A stretch of DNA of 30,349 nucleotides. Source: a virus. Each line of letters opens with the position of its first letter. Position 1 is the first letter of the stretch. Shown here one piece after another: positions 1-6,900 of this stretch. The position numbers and the translations under genes were made by a program. The notes beneath the pieces were generated by a model. It saw only the letters and a list, made by a program, of their open reading frames with translations, had not been told where the DNA came from and searched no databases. The DNA is taken from positions 1-30,349 of IMG/VR virus record IMGVR_UViG_3300020123_000431. One strand, given 5' to 3'.

Positions 1-2
1 CC

Positions 3-428
3 ATGACGATGTATCCGATCAAGCGCGCGCTCGGTGGCGGCGGGATCCTCCACCTGTGGGGCGCGAGCGAACGCCGGCTGCGCGCAAAGCACGCCTGGTA
101 CAAAGTCACCGAGCGACGGCGGTGGCCTAACAAGCCGGTTGCCGTGATCGAGCGAATGTACAACGCGTGGAACGACCCCTCGGTTCACCCGCACTTTGCC
201 CAGGTGTGGGAGTTCGCCGAGGCGCCGGCGAACTGGTGGGCTGGCGCGGAGGAGCTGGTGCGCCGATATCTGCGGCTTGAAGGCGTTCCCTGGCAGGAGC
301 ACGCCGTGCGCGAGATGGTGGAAGCGGCGCCGGCGGAATTCGCGGGACTCGATTTGTTCGGATTGATGCCAGCGGGCGGCGACCACTCGGACAAGTCCGC
401 GGTCTCGCCGCCGCGCGTGACTCCCTAG
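3..428 (+). CDS. Hypothetical phage protein, possibly 5'-truncated by the window edge
   Basis: A 141-residue open frame begins two bases inside the window. ATG codons at 3 and 9 are both usable, and no upstream sequence is visible to show a ribosome site or a longer N-terminus. The protein is rich in Trp and Arg in its first half, with a predicted helical stretch around residues 78-110 (alternating Glu/Leu/Arg/Val) and a Pro/Ser-rich end. I do not recognise the family. It sits just before the tail tube gene, where head-tail joining or tail-completion genes usually lie, so a virion role is possible but is inference from position only. It converges with the next minus-strand gene with only 3 bases between the two stop codons. 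Confidence 0.55.
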   Translation: MTMYPIKRALGGGGILHLWGASERRLRAKHAWYKVTERRRWPNKPVAVIERMYNAWNDPSVHPHFAQVWEFAEAPANWWAGAEELVRRYLRLEGVPWQEHAVREMVEAAPAEFAGLDLFGLMPAGGDHSDKSAVSPPRVTP

Positions 429-431
429 GCG

Positions 432-704
432 CTACTGCGCTTCAGGCGGGCAAGGGTCGAGGAAAAGGTAGTACTTCGATCCCTGTTCAAACGTTCCCAC
501 GATCGCTGGGTTCGTCACCGTGATCTCCAGCTCCCCGGTCGGCGTCGCACTTGAAAAGCTCTGGTCTTCCAGGCTTTCGCTGTGCGGGACCGCACTCAGC
601 TTGATCCGCTCCACATACTTTGGCGGGTCCTCGGGCTTCGCGCAGTTCCACGACATCCGGGAAACTTCCTTCACCTGAAACTTGCAAACGGTTCGGACAC
701 TCAC
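432..704 (-). CDS. Small conserved phage protein of unknown function
   Basis: This 90-residue protein on the minus strand starts with GTG at 704. Its layout (KLSAV near residue 37, a central TPTGELEITVTNPA segment, then F-x-x-GSKYYLFLDP near the end) resembles a family of about 80-90 residue phage proteins found near head-tail and tail genes, usually annotated as hypothetical. The family likeness is from memory and no search was run. There is no Shine-Dalgarno sequence before the GTG. Instead a perfect TATAAT lies 6 bases upstream (716 to 711 on the minus strand), so the transcript probably starts at the start codon. The gene is transcribed away from the tail tube gene and converges on the gene at 3-428. 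Confidence 0.7.
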   Translation of the reverse strand: MSVRTVCKFQVKEVSRMSWNCAKPEDPPKYVERIKLSAVPHSESLEDQSFSSATPTGELEITVTNPAIVGTFEQGSKYYLFLDPCPPEAQ

Positions 705-710
705 GAGGGG

Positions 711-739
711 ATTATAGGCGATCGGCTATCGATCGCGAA
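711..739 (-). promoter_or_regulatory. Leaderless promoter of the minus-strand gene at 704
   Basis: Read on the minus strand there is TATAAT (716-711), six bases (CCCCTC), then the GTG start codon at 704. A weak -35 match TTCGCG lies at 739-734 with a 17-base spacer. With the usual 6-8 base distance from -10 to transcription start, the RNA would begin at or within a base or two of the GTG. Confidence 0.6.
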
Positions 740-747
740 CGATCGAT
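728..747. promoter_or_regulatory. Perfect inverted repeat in divergent promoter region (possible operator)
   Basis: ATCGATCG (728-735) and CGATCGAT (740-747) are perfect reverse complements around the 4-base loop CGAA. The repeat lies between the minus-strand -10 (716-711) and the rightward -10-like TACAAT (771-776), overlapping the -35 of the minus promoter. This is a suitable place for a repressor or activator of both units, or it could form an RNA hairpin. No binding protein can be assigned. Confidence 0.4.
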
Positions 748-770
748 CCCGCCCGAAGTGCATCGCGGGT

Positions 771-776
771 TACAAT
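771..776 (+). promoter_or_regulatory. Candidate -10 element for the tail tube gene
   Basis: TACAAT (771-776) matches the sigma-70 -10 consensus at five of six bases and lies about 58 bases before the tail tube ATG at 835. No good -35 is present 16-18 bases upstream, so the site is weak or activator-dependent. A ribosome site AGAGGAG (818-824) follows in the leader. Confidence 0.3.
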
Positions 777-834
777 TGCGGGGGAGACGCGGGGGGCGCG
801 AGTCCCTCGAATCAGCGAGAGGAGAATCCCTGCG

Positions 835-1323
835 ATGTCCAAACTCTACGCCGCCCTCGGAATTCAACTGTGGGTCGGCGACGACAATTCGATTGAGACG
901 TTTTTTAAAGTGGCGCGCGTCGGTGACGTTTCGGGTCCGCAGGAAAAAGTGGACACGATCGACGCGACCACTCACCAGTCGGCCGAGAATCCGGACGGTC
1001 CCTACCGCGAGTTCATTCTCAGCCTGATCGACGCCGGCACCGCGACGTTTCCGATTATGCTCGACCCGGCCGAGGAGTCCCAGAACGAGGCGCCCACGAT
1101 CGTGGGAGTTCAGGCCGGCGGTCTGCGGTACCTGATGAAAAACCGTCTGCGCCGGAATATGCGCATGGTCTTCCCGTTCACCTCGCCCGAGGCCCGCGTC
1201 CGGATGTTCGGCGGCGTAACCGGCATGAACTTCGATGGCAAGGTCGCGGGGATGCTGATGTATACGGTCACGCTGAAGCTCTCGGGGCCCGCCACGCTCG
1301 AGGCTGGCTCGGGCAACAGCTAA
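835..1323 (+). CDS. Major tail tube protein
   Basis: This 162-residue protein has the layout of siphovirus tail tube subunits of the lambda gpV-like fold. It has an N-terminal strand region, a central segment around residues 25-60 with the usual V-x-DV-x-GP...ID-x-T-x-H pattern, a YREFI...LIDAGTATF stretch (residues 57-73), and a C-terminal strand pair rich in Thr/Val/Leu. Tube subunits polymerise as stacked hexamers around the tape measure and carry DNA during ejection. The ATG at 835 is preceded by AGAGGAG with about 10 bases spacing. It would normally be followed directly by the chaperone gene at 3096, but here a hairpin-rich stretch and a five-gene minus-strand operon intervene. Family is assigned from pattern and gene order, not from a search. 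Confidence 0.8.
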   Translation: MSKLYAALGIQLWVGDDNSIETFFKVARVGDVSGPQEKVDTIDATTHQSAENPDGPYREFILSLIDAGTATFPIMLDPAEESQNEAPTIVGVQAGGLRYLMKNRLRRNMRMVFPFTSPEARVRMFGGVTGMNFDGKVAGMLMYTVTLKLSGPATLEAGSGNS

Positions 1324-1364
1324 CCCCGCCCAGGGTCCCGCCCGCAGCGAATAGCGCGCGCGCT

Positions 1365-1431
1365 GGCTGCGCAGCCGCCCCTTCCAGGGGGGAACGTTCC
1401 TCCCGGAGCCCGGCGGCGCGCCCTGGCGCGC
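1365..1431. repeat. Cluster of three dyads downstream of the tail tube gene
   Basis: Between the tail tube stop (1323) and the minus-strand operon end (1505) lie a 12-base perfect palindrome GGCTGCGCAGCC (1365-1376), an 18-base palindrome with one G-T pair centred on GGAACGTTCC (1387-1404), and a GCGCG/CGCGC hairpin (1416-1431). None is followed by a T-run in the rightward direction. They may act together as a Rho-independent-like stop, an RNA-stabilising 3' end for the abundant tube mRNA, or a remnant of an insertion boundary. Confidence 0.5.
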
Positions 1432-1440
1432 GTGTTCCCC

Positions 1441-1480
1441 TCCCAAAACACAGGAAAGCCGCCCGGGGCCACCGGGCGGC
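1441..1480 (-). terminator. Intrinsic terminator of the minus-strand operon
   Basis: A perfect 9-bp stem GCCGCCCGG (1458-1466) / CCGGGCGGC (1472-1480) encloses a 5-base loop. Read leftward, it is followed by TTTCCTGTGTTTT (1457 down to 1445). It lies 24 bases past the stop of the last minus-strand gene (1505), where a leftward terminator is expected. The T-run is interrupted, so termination may be partial. Confidence 0.65.
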
Positions 1481-1504
1481 GTCCAAACCACCAACTTCTC
1501 GTTT

Positions 1505-1861
1505 TCAGCCCTGGTTTGAGGCCCGGGCGGGCCCGGGTGGGATATATCTAGCCCACCCTCGGTTCGGGAGGAAGTGGCCGTCGTCGTCTTTGCGCTTGGG
1601 AAACAGCCCGCCCCCCTTCTTGTGCTGGCCGAACTGAAACCGCCCCCGGCACTCGCCCGCCATGCACTGGAGCTCGTAGTAATCGAAGTCCTCGACGTGG
1701 CGGTGCTGGAAGCGGATCTCCGAAGACCCGCAGATCCCGCAGACGTTTTCGGCGTCGAAGACGTCCTGGAGCGCGGCGATCTGCGCGAAGAGCTCCTTGG
1801 GGGTTTCTCCCTGGACCTCGAACGTCAGGCGCCCGCCGGCGGCGCGGTAATGGGCTTTCAT
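1505..1861 (-). CDS. Zinc-ribbon-like conserved phage protein
   Basis: This 118-residue protein starts at ATG 1861, whose AAGG ribosome site lies 6 bases upstream; its start overlaps the stop of the previous gene (ATGA). It carries CGIC at residues 41-44 and a second Cys pair at 66 and 71, then FGQHKKGG and LFPKRKDD-G--LPNRGW. The run of motifs (Cys pair, I-R-F-x-H-R-x-V, YYELQC, FGQHK, LFPKR, GW) looks like a small conserved phage family often seen among early or accessory genes. Its function is unknown to me; the four cysteines suggest a structural zinc site. It is the last gene of the minus-strand operon and is followed by a terminator. Confidence 0.72.
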   Translation of the reverse strand: MKAHYRAAGGRLTFEVQGETPKELFAQIAALQDVFDAENVCGICGSSEIRFQHRHVEDFDYYELQCMAGECRGRFQFGQHKKGGGLFPKRKDDDGHFLPNRGWARYIPPGPARASNQG

Positions 1862-2103
1862 TTGACCTTCCGCTCGCACTCCCCGCGGGTGGGCATCGCC
1901 ACCTCGGCCTTGTGGCACCAGCAGGCGCAGTCCATCTTGCAGTTGGGCACGACAACACGCGGATTTCCACTGCGTCCGCAGTTGTCGACATGTTTTCGCT
2001 CCGCGCGGGTGGGCATCGATGTATCAGGCATGCGCGTCCGCCTTGTGGTCGCTACAGAAGTCGCCTTAGCCTGATCGATAGTCATAACAATCGCTCTGCT
2101 CAT
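1858..2103 (-). CDS. Small Cys-rich hypothetical protein with duplicated MPTR motif
   Basis: The 81-residue protein starts at ATG 2103, directly after the upstream gene's stop (TAAATG), with GGAAGG as ribosome site. It contains NCKMDCACWCHK near residue 54 and the short duplicated motif MPTRAE / MPTRGE (around residues 30 and 71). The duplication is visible in DNA as two nearly identical 19-base runs at about 1878-1896 and 2000-2018. The function is unknown. The clustered Cys/His suggests metal binding. The ATGA overlap with the next gene indicates translational coupling. Confidence 0.6.
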   Translation of the reverse strand: MSRAIVMTIDQAKATSVATTRRTRMPDTSMPTRAERKHVDNCGRSGNPRVVVPNCKMDCACWCHKAEVAMPTRGECERKVK

Positions 2104-2385
2104 TTAAACCTTCCCGTTCAGCGGGTCACAGATACAAGCTCTCAGTGTGGCGGCATGGCACTTAGAGCAGGCAGGGGGAAGATCCTTCATGCCGAGGATT
2201 CTACGAAGGCGATTGATCTCGGGAAGGCGAAGGCTCCCCGCAACGTAGATTTCTTCGCCATCGCAATCGTAGGGCGCATCCATCTCTCGCAAAGTTTCCA
2301 GCCAGACCATGACCATCGCCATGTCGTCTTTGAAGTTATACCGGCTAAGGCCAGCGCCGCGCCGTTGGTTGCTGAGGATCGCCAT
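2104..2385 (-). CDS. Hypothetical protein with C-terminal Cys cluster
   Basis: The 93-residue protein starts at ATG 2385, which has GGAG seven bases upstream and abuts the preceding stop codon. Residues 20-45 look helical and acidic; residues 50-67 (LRLPEINRLRRILGM) resemble a short amphipathic helix. The C-terminus has CSKC followed by CIC, a possible metal site. I do not recognise the family. The gene is the third in the minus-strand operon, with end-to-end TAAATG junctions on both sides. Expression is therefore tied to its neighbours. Confidence 0.6.
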   Translation of the reverse strand: MAILSNQRRGAGLSRYNFKDDMAMVMVWLETLREMDAPYDCDGEEIYVAGSLRLPEINRLRRILGMKDLPPACSKCHAATLRACICDPLNGKV

Positions 2386-2610
2386 TTACGACTCCATCCC
2401 CAGTTGATCCATCAGTTGCTTCCGACGCCACCAGAAGCCATTCAGGAAGCCGGACGGCTTGGGTTCGGACCACTTGGCGAAGTCCAGGATCTTCGTAACG
2501 TCGTGGTTCGTCATGATCCAGGTGCCATCAGGGTAGGTCAAGAGTTCTTCACGTGTGATCGTCTGTTTCGGGTTTACGACCGAAGGCGGGAGAGTCGGGG
2601 GCGCTGGCAT
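2386..2610 (-). CDS. Small hypothetical protein
   Basis: This 74-residue protein starts at ATG 2610, overlapping the upstream stop (TAATG). It begins with a proline-rich stretch and continues with EELLTYPDGTWIMTNHDV, a charged linker and FLNGFWWRRKQLMDQLG. The second half may form two helices. I do not recognise it. Its reality rests on the operon pattern: five consecutive minus-strand frames with overlapping or abutting start/stop codons. The opposite strand here holds no better-organised frame. Confidence 0.55.
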   Translation of the reverse strand: MPAPPTLPPSVVNPKQTITREELLTYPDGTWIMTNHDVTKILDFAKWSEPKPSGFLNGFWWRRKQLMDQLGMES

Positions 2611-2996
2611 TAGCGGCCCCCTTTCGCTTTGTAAGTCCGCTTCCCTTCGTCCGACTTCGACGAGGTGATCTTCAGGCCGTAGCGCTTGCCGGCGGTCGAG
2701 ATGAAGCCGCGAACGCTGTGCGCCTGCCACTTGGCGGCTTTCATGATCTGTTCGAGCGTCGCGCCTCGGGGCCGCGCGAGCAGCGCCAGGATTTTCGCGC
2801 GCTTCGTATCCTTGCGCGGGTCCGAACTCTTGGCGGCGCGCTTTGTGGCCGCGCGGTGGGTCTTCTTCTTCGCGGCGGTCTTGCGCGCTCCCGAGCGCTT
2901 CCGCTTGGGCTGAGTGAGCGCCGTCTTGAGTGCGGCGGCTTGGCTGGTCTGGGCCGCTTCGTGCGCGGCGGTTTCGGTTGCTGTTTCGGTATTCAT
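2610..2996 (-). CDS. DUF3489 protein with lysine/arginine-rich N-terminal tail
   Basis: From ATG 2996 the protein has 128 residues; an ATG at 3044 would add 16 residues but lacks a well-spaced ribosome site. Residues 1-60 are Ala/Thr/Lys/Arg-rich and disordered in appearance. Residues 62-125 carry KRAKILALLARPRGATLEQIMKA...WQAHSVRGFIS, the signature of DUF3489, a small winged-helix-like domain common in phages and proteobacteria. The basic tail plus the winged-helix-like fold suggests DNA binding, so this first gene of the minus-strand operon could be its regulator; this is inference. It is divergently arranged with the chaperone gene at 3096. Confidence 0.75.
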   Translation of the reverse strand: MNTETATETAAHEAAQTSQAAALKTALTQPKRKRSGARKTAAKKKTHRAATKRAAKSSDPRKDTKRAKILALLARPRGATLEQIMKAAKWQAHSVRGFISTAGKRYGLKITSSKSDEGKRTYKAKGGR

Positions 2997-3057
2997 TTGA
3001 TCCGTCCGTTTCTGCCGCCCATGTGGAGCGGCATTCAGATGCATACCTCTCGCGCGC

Positions 3058-3088
3058 TTGCGAAGTCAAATCCGCCCCGTGTTACGAT
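3058..3088 (+). promoter_or_regulatory. Leaderless promoter of the tail chaperone gene
   Basis: TTGCGA (3058-3063), a 19-base spacer and TACGAT (3083-3088) are followed after 7 bases by ATG 3096. There is no Shine-Dalgarno sequence, so the transcript would start at or next to the ATG. It restarts tail-gene transcription after the inserted minus-strand operon. Confidence 0.5.
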
Positions 3089-3095
3089 TTCCCGC

Positions 3096-3518
3096 ATGGA
3101 ACCTACTGCTCTCCAAACGGTCGCGGCCAAGGACACCGTGAACTCTCACCACGAAAACGGCGCCGGCGGCGAGCTCGATCTCTTCGACGGCGTTCCCGTC
3201 GACCTGGGCGACGGAAAGAAGCACTATCTCCGCTACACGCTCAAAAGTTTCAAACGGCTGAAGGGACTGATGGGCCGTTCGATGCTCGGCTTGCGGGGCG
3301 AGCTGATGAATCTCGACGAGGACATGCTGCCCGTTCTGATTCGCGAGGGACTCCGCGGCGAAGACGGCCGCGAAACAGAGGTCACGATCGAACAGCTCGA
3401 AAACCTTCCCGTCCGCTACTTTAAGCCGCTCCTTGACGCCTTCCTCGAGGCGTTCCAGGGAAGCCGCCCAAAAGACAAGCCGGCAACGGAAACGGCGACG
3501 ATACCGCCGGCGGCGTAG
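3096..3518 (+). CDS. Tail assembly chaperone, short form (gpG-like)
   Basis: This 140-residue acidic protein directly precedes the second chaperone frame and the tape measure gene, the standard siphovirus order. Residues 40-60 (RYTLKSFKRLKGLMG) and the helical C-terminal half with LDEDMLPVLIREGL and FKPLLDAFLEAF fit tail assembly chaperones, which coat the tape measure before tube assembly and are absent from the virion. Near its end the frame has the slippery heptamer CCCAAAA at 3467-3473, correctly phased as C-CCA-AAA. A fraction of ribosomes should therefore shift back one base and make the longer G-T product. Unshifted ribosomes stop at 3518. Confidence 0.8.
   Translation: MEPTALQTVAAKDTVNSHHENGAGGELDLFDGVPVDLGDGKKHYLRYTLKSFKRLKGLMGRSMLGLRGELMNLDEDMLPVLIREGLRGEDGRETEVTIEQLENLPVRYFKPLLDAFLEAFQGSRPKDKPATETATIPPAA
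3467..3511 (+). promoter_or_regulatory. Programmed -1 ribosomal frameshift site with downstream hairpin
   Basis: CCCAAAA (3467-3473) is in the X-XXY-YYZ phase relative to the short chaperone (codons CCA and AAA). Five bases later, GCCGGC (3479-3484) can pair with GCCGGC (3506-3511), a self-complementary six-base arm around a 21-base loop. That is the usual spacing for a stimulatory structure. The downstream frame is open from 3473 to 3913 with no stop. Confidence 0.8.
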
Positions 3519-3913
3519 ACAAGCCGGTTACCTTCATCGAGCTGTTTGCGGTCGGCGTGATCGACATGGGTCTGGCGCCCGACCTGTTCTGGTCGCTTAC
3601 CCTTCGCGAGTTCGACGCGCTCGTCGCGCGCCACGCGATCGTCCAGCGCCGGCGCTACGACCATCCGGCGGCGCTCATCTGCGCGGTCCTCGCAGAGCTG
3701 CAGCGCGATCCCAAGCGTCGCGCCGAACCCTTTGGACCCGACGATTTCCTTCCGGACGCGACGGGTGAAAATAAGCCGCCGCCGGTGTCGATCCAGGAGC
3801 GCGCGCTTGACGGGCTGCGCGAGATGATCCGGCAAATGGGCGGCGTCGATGCGCTTCCTGATAGGGTGGATCTGATCGGTCCTGACGGGAACATCCTCAA
3901 GGTGAACGCGTGA
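3473..3913 (+). CDS. Tail assembly chaperone, T part of the G-T frameshift fusion
   Basis: This frame is read after the -1 shift at 3473, adding 146 residues to the first 126 residues of the short chaperone (fusion about 272 residues). The join is a Gly/Asn/Asp-rich linker, then residues such as FIELFAVGVIDMGLAPDLFWSLTLREFDAL. The 'LGL-P-x-x-FW-x-L-T-x-R-EF' pattern is typical of phage tail T-domain or GT proteins that recruit tube subunits to the tape measure. A GTG at 3557 could in principle start it alone, but no ribosome site is apparent and the slippery site makes fusion more likely. Its stop overlaps the tape measure start (GTGA). Confidence 0.78.
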   Translation, partial: RQAGNGNGDDTAGGVDKPVTFIELFAVGVIDMGLAPDLFWSLTLREFDALVARHAIVQRRRYDHPAALICAVLAELQRDPKRRAEPFGPDDFLPDATGENKPPPVSIQERALDGLREMIRQMGGVDALPDRVDLIGPDGNILKVNA

Positions 3914-6900
3914 GTCGAACTGTTGGCGATCTTCTCCTCCGTATCGGCGCGGACCAGGCCGCCTTCCAGACCCTGCGCGACCAGCTCCAGGGAGGCCGCG
4001 AGTCCGTCGCCGACTTCGTAAAAGCGACCGAAGCACTGTCACTCAACTTCGACCGCGCCTTTACCGCGCCGCTTGAACACGCAGCCGAAGCGCTGGTCGA
4101 GTTCGCGAACCAGTTTCAGGAAGCCTCGAACATCCTGATTCGGAACACGGGCGCGATGGGCGACGAGCTCGCCAAGCTCGACGAGAGCGTCCGCACGGTC
4201 CTGGGCCACGTCGACGAAACGAGTACTGAAGTGGCGACGACGGTCGCGCTGCTCGCGAGCCGGTTCTCACTTACGGGCGAAGAGCTCGACCACCTCTCAG
4301 AGAAAATGCTCGACTTCGCCCAGGCCACCGGCGGCGACGTCAACGGGACGGTTAGCGAGACGGTCAAGATCTTTAGCCAGTGGAGCGTCGCCACCGCGGA
4401 CCAGGTCGACAAGCTCAACGAGCTGATGCGGGTCGCGCAGGCCTCGGCGACGCCGGTGATCGAGATCGAGCAAAGCCTGGCCCAGTTCGGGCCGGCGCTC
4501 CGTGAAGCGGGCATTGGTTTCGACCAGGCCGCGCTCATGATCGGCAACCTGGCGAAATCGGGCGTCGACCTGGCGCCTACCCTCGGCGGGATCCAGAAGG
4601 CGCTGGGTGCGCTGGGCAAAGCCGGCCTCCAGGATCCGCTCGAAGGCCTGCAGCTGCTCGCCGACAAAATCAAGAACGCGACGAGCGAGGGCCAGGCGTT
4701 CGGGATCGGGGCCAGCGCTTTTGGGAAGGGCGCGGCTTCGATGGTAGAAGCCATCCGCTCCGGAAAGCTTTCCTTCGACGACTTCGCCGGCAGCCTGAAG
4801 CTGTCGGATAACGAGATCTCGAAGGTCGCCGACACCGTAAAGACGCTGGGGGAAACCTGGAACGAGGTTTGGAACAAGATCTCGCTCGCGTTCAAGCCGT
4901 TCGCGGATGCACTGGCGAGCGCGATACGCGATCTGTTGAAAGCGGCCGAACCGCTAATCGCCTGGGTGAAGGGTATCGGCGAGTCGTTTGCTCAGCTCGA
5001 CCCGGTTACTAAAAACATCATCATCGGCTTCGCTGCACTGATCGCCTCGATCGGGCCGCTCGCAGGGATTATTGCCGCCGCCGGCTTCGCGTTTGAGACG
5101 TTCATGGGCGTCATGGCGCCTTTCGCGGCCATCGTCTCGGGCCCGCTTCTCGTCCCCGGGCTGATCGCGATCGGCGTGGCGATTGCGGCATGGGCGATTT
5201 ACGAAGCGGTCACCAAGATTTCAAAGCTCCGGACGGAGCTGGAATCGCTTTACGACCTGCAGTCGCGCGGCGTGGTTGCTACGGCAGACCAGGCCGACCA
5301 GATCAAGCTTCTGACGGGGGTGATCGACAAATACAACTCTTCGCTCGATCGCGCGAAGTCCGGCGCGAAGCAAATCGAAGTGTCGCCCTTTACTCCCGGC
5401 GGCCAGGCGCTCACTCCCACCGAGTACTTGAAGGCGCTCCAGCAGGCGGTCGACGGAATCGGCGGCGTGAGCGCGGGCCTCAAGGGAATGAAAGCCGCAA
5501 TCGCGGACGTCGATACGAGCTTTGCCGCGAGCGGGTCGAAGATCAATCTCTCGATCGACACGATCGGCGCGACCCAGACCCGCGCTGGCGACGCGGCCAG
5601 GAAGTGGAGCGCGGCAACCAGCGGGGCCGTCGACCAGGTTCTTGAGAAATTCTCCGCGATGAAGCAGGTCGAGGAGCAAATCAAAAAGCTGCAGGAGGTC
5701 GTGGGCGCGGAGTCGCTCCCCATTAAGAAGCTGCAGCTCGAAGACCTGCAGCGCCGCGCGTTTGCTCCCACCCAGCAGGACGCCGATAACCAGTGGCTCG
5801 CCTATTTCGACGAGGTGATCAAACTCAACCGCGCGGCGGCCATCCAGTCGAGCGACGACACCCTCGAGGCGGCGGCGAACCTCCGGACGAAGCTGAAGGA
5901 AGCCGGCATGGACACGCAGCAGGCGTTCTCGCTGTTGGGTGTCACATCCCAGGCCGATATCGATCGTCAGGTCGAGGAAGTGAACGTCGCCTACGCGCGG
6001 ATCTACCAAAGCCAGAGCGCGACCGATGGCGATCGCACCCGCGCGCTGATCGCGAATCGCGAGAAGGTAATCGCGCTGTGGCGCCAGACCGGCCAGCAGA
6101 TCGCTGACGACGACATCCTGACGCTCGAAAAGATGAAGGCAGAGTGGGCGGCCGCGACGCAGGATATCGGGCGGGCGCTCTCGACCCTGGGCATTTCGTC
6201 GGTCGACCAGGTCGAAAACAACTTGAGCGTGGTCTCCGCGGCGCTCGATAAGATCCGGGAATCGGTCGAAGCCGGGAAAGCCACGCAGCTCGACGCGGAC
6301 AATGCCGAGATCGCCTCGCTTCAGAAGAAGGCCCAGCAATTTGCGGCGATCGGCAAGGCCATGTCCGACGAGGAAACCGCGCGCCTCGCCCAGCTGCTCG
6401 CCCAGCGCCAGCAGGCGACCTTCACGACGCAGAGCGCGTTCCAGTTTTTCGGGATCCCGTCACAGCAGGATTTCGATAACACGATCGGCACGATCGAAGC
6501 GGCTTACCGGAAGATCGCGGAATCGGGCGTCGCATCCGAACAGCAGTTGAACGCGGCGCGCGCGGGCGAGCTCCAGAAGATGATCGACGAGTACAGGAAG
6601 GCTGGCAGAACCGTTACCGACGACATGCTCACGGAGTGGAAGGATCGAACCGCGGCGGCGCAGCGCGCGGCGCTCGATATCGACCAAGCCTTCAAGATCC
6701 TGGGGACGGTCTCGACGACTGACGCGACCAACCAGATTAAGCTGCTCGACGCGGCGTTCGACAAGCTCGCAAACGACGCCTCGGTTTCTGCCGGCCAGCT
6801 CCAGGCGGCGCTCGTGAGCAAACTGCAGGGGACAATCGACGAGCTGCGCAAGGCAGGCACGGCAGCGTCCGACGAACTCGTGCACCAGCTCGACCAGGCC

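Noticed and set aside
712-1494. A 260-codon minus-strand frame over the tail tube gene
   Set aside because: It runs through the tail tube gene and the hairpin zone; its product is basic and low-complexity.
5221-6339. A 372-codon minus-strand open frame
   Set aside because: Same reason: antisense to the tape measure repeats, low-complexity product, no ribosome site.
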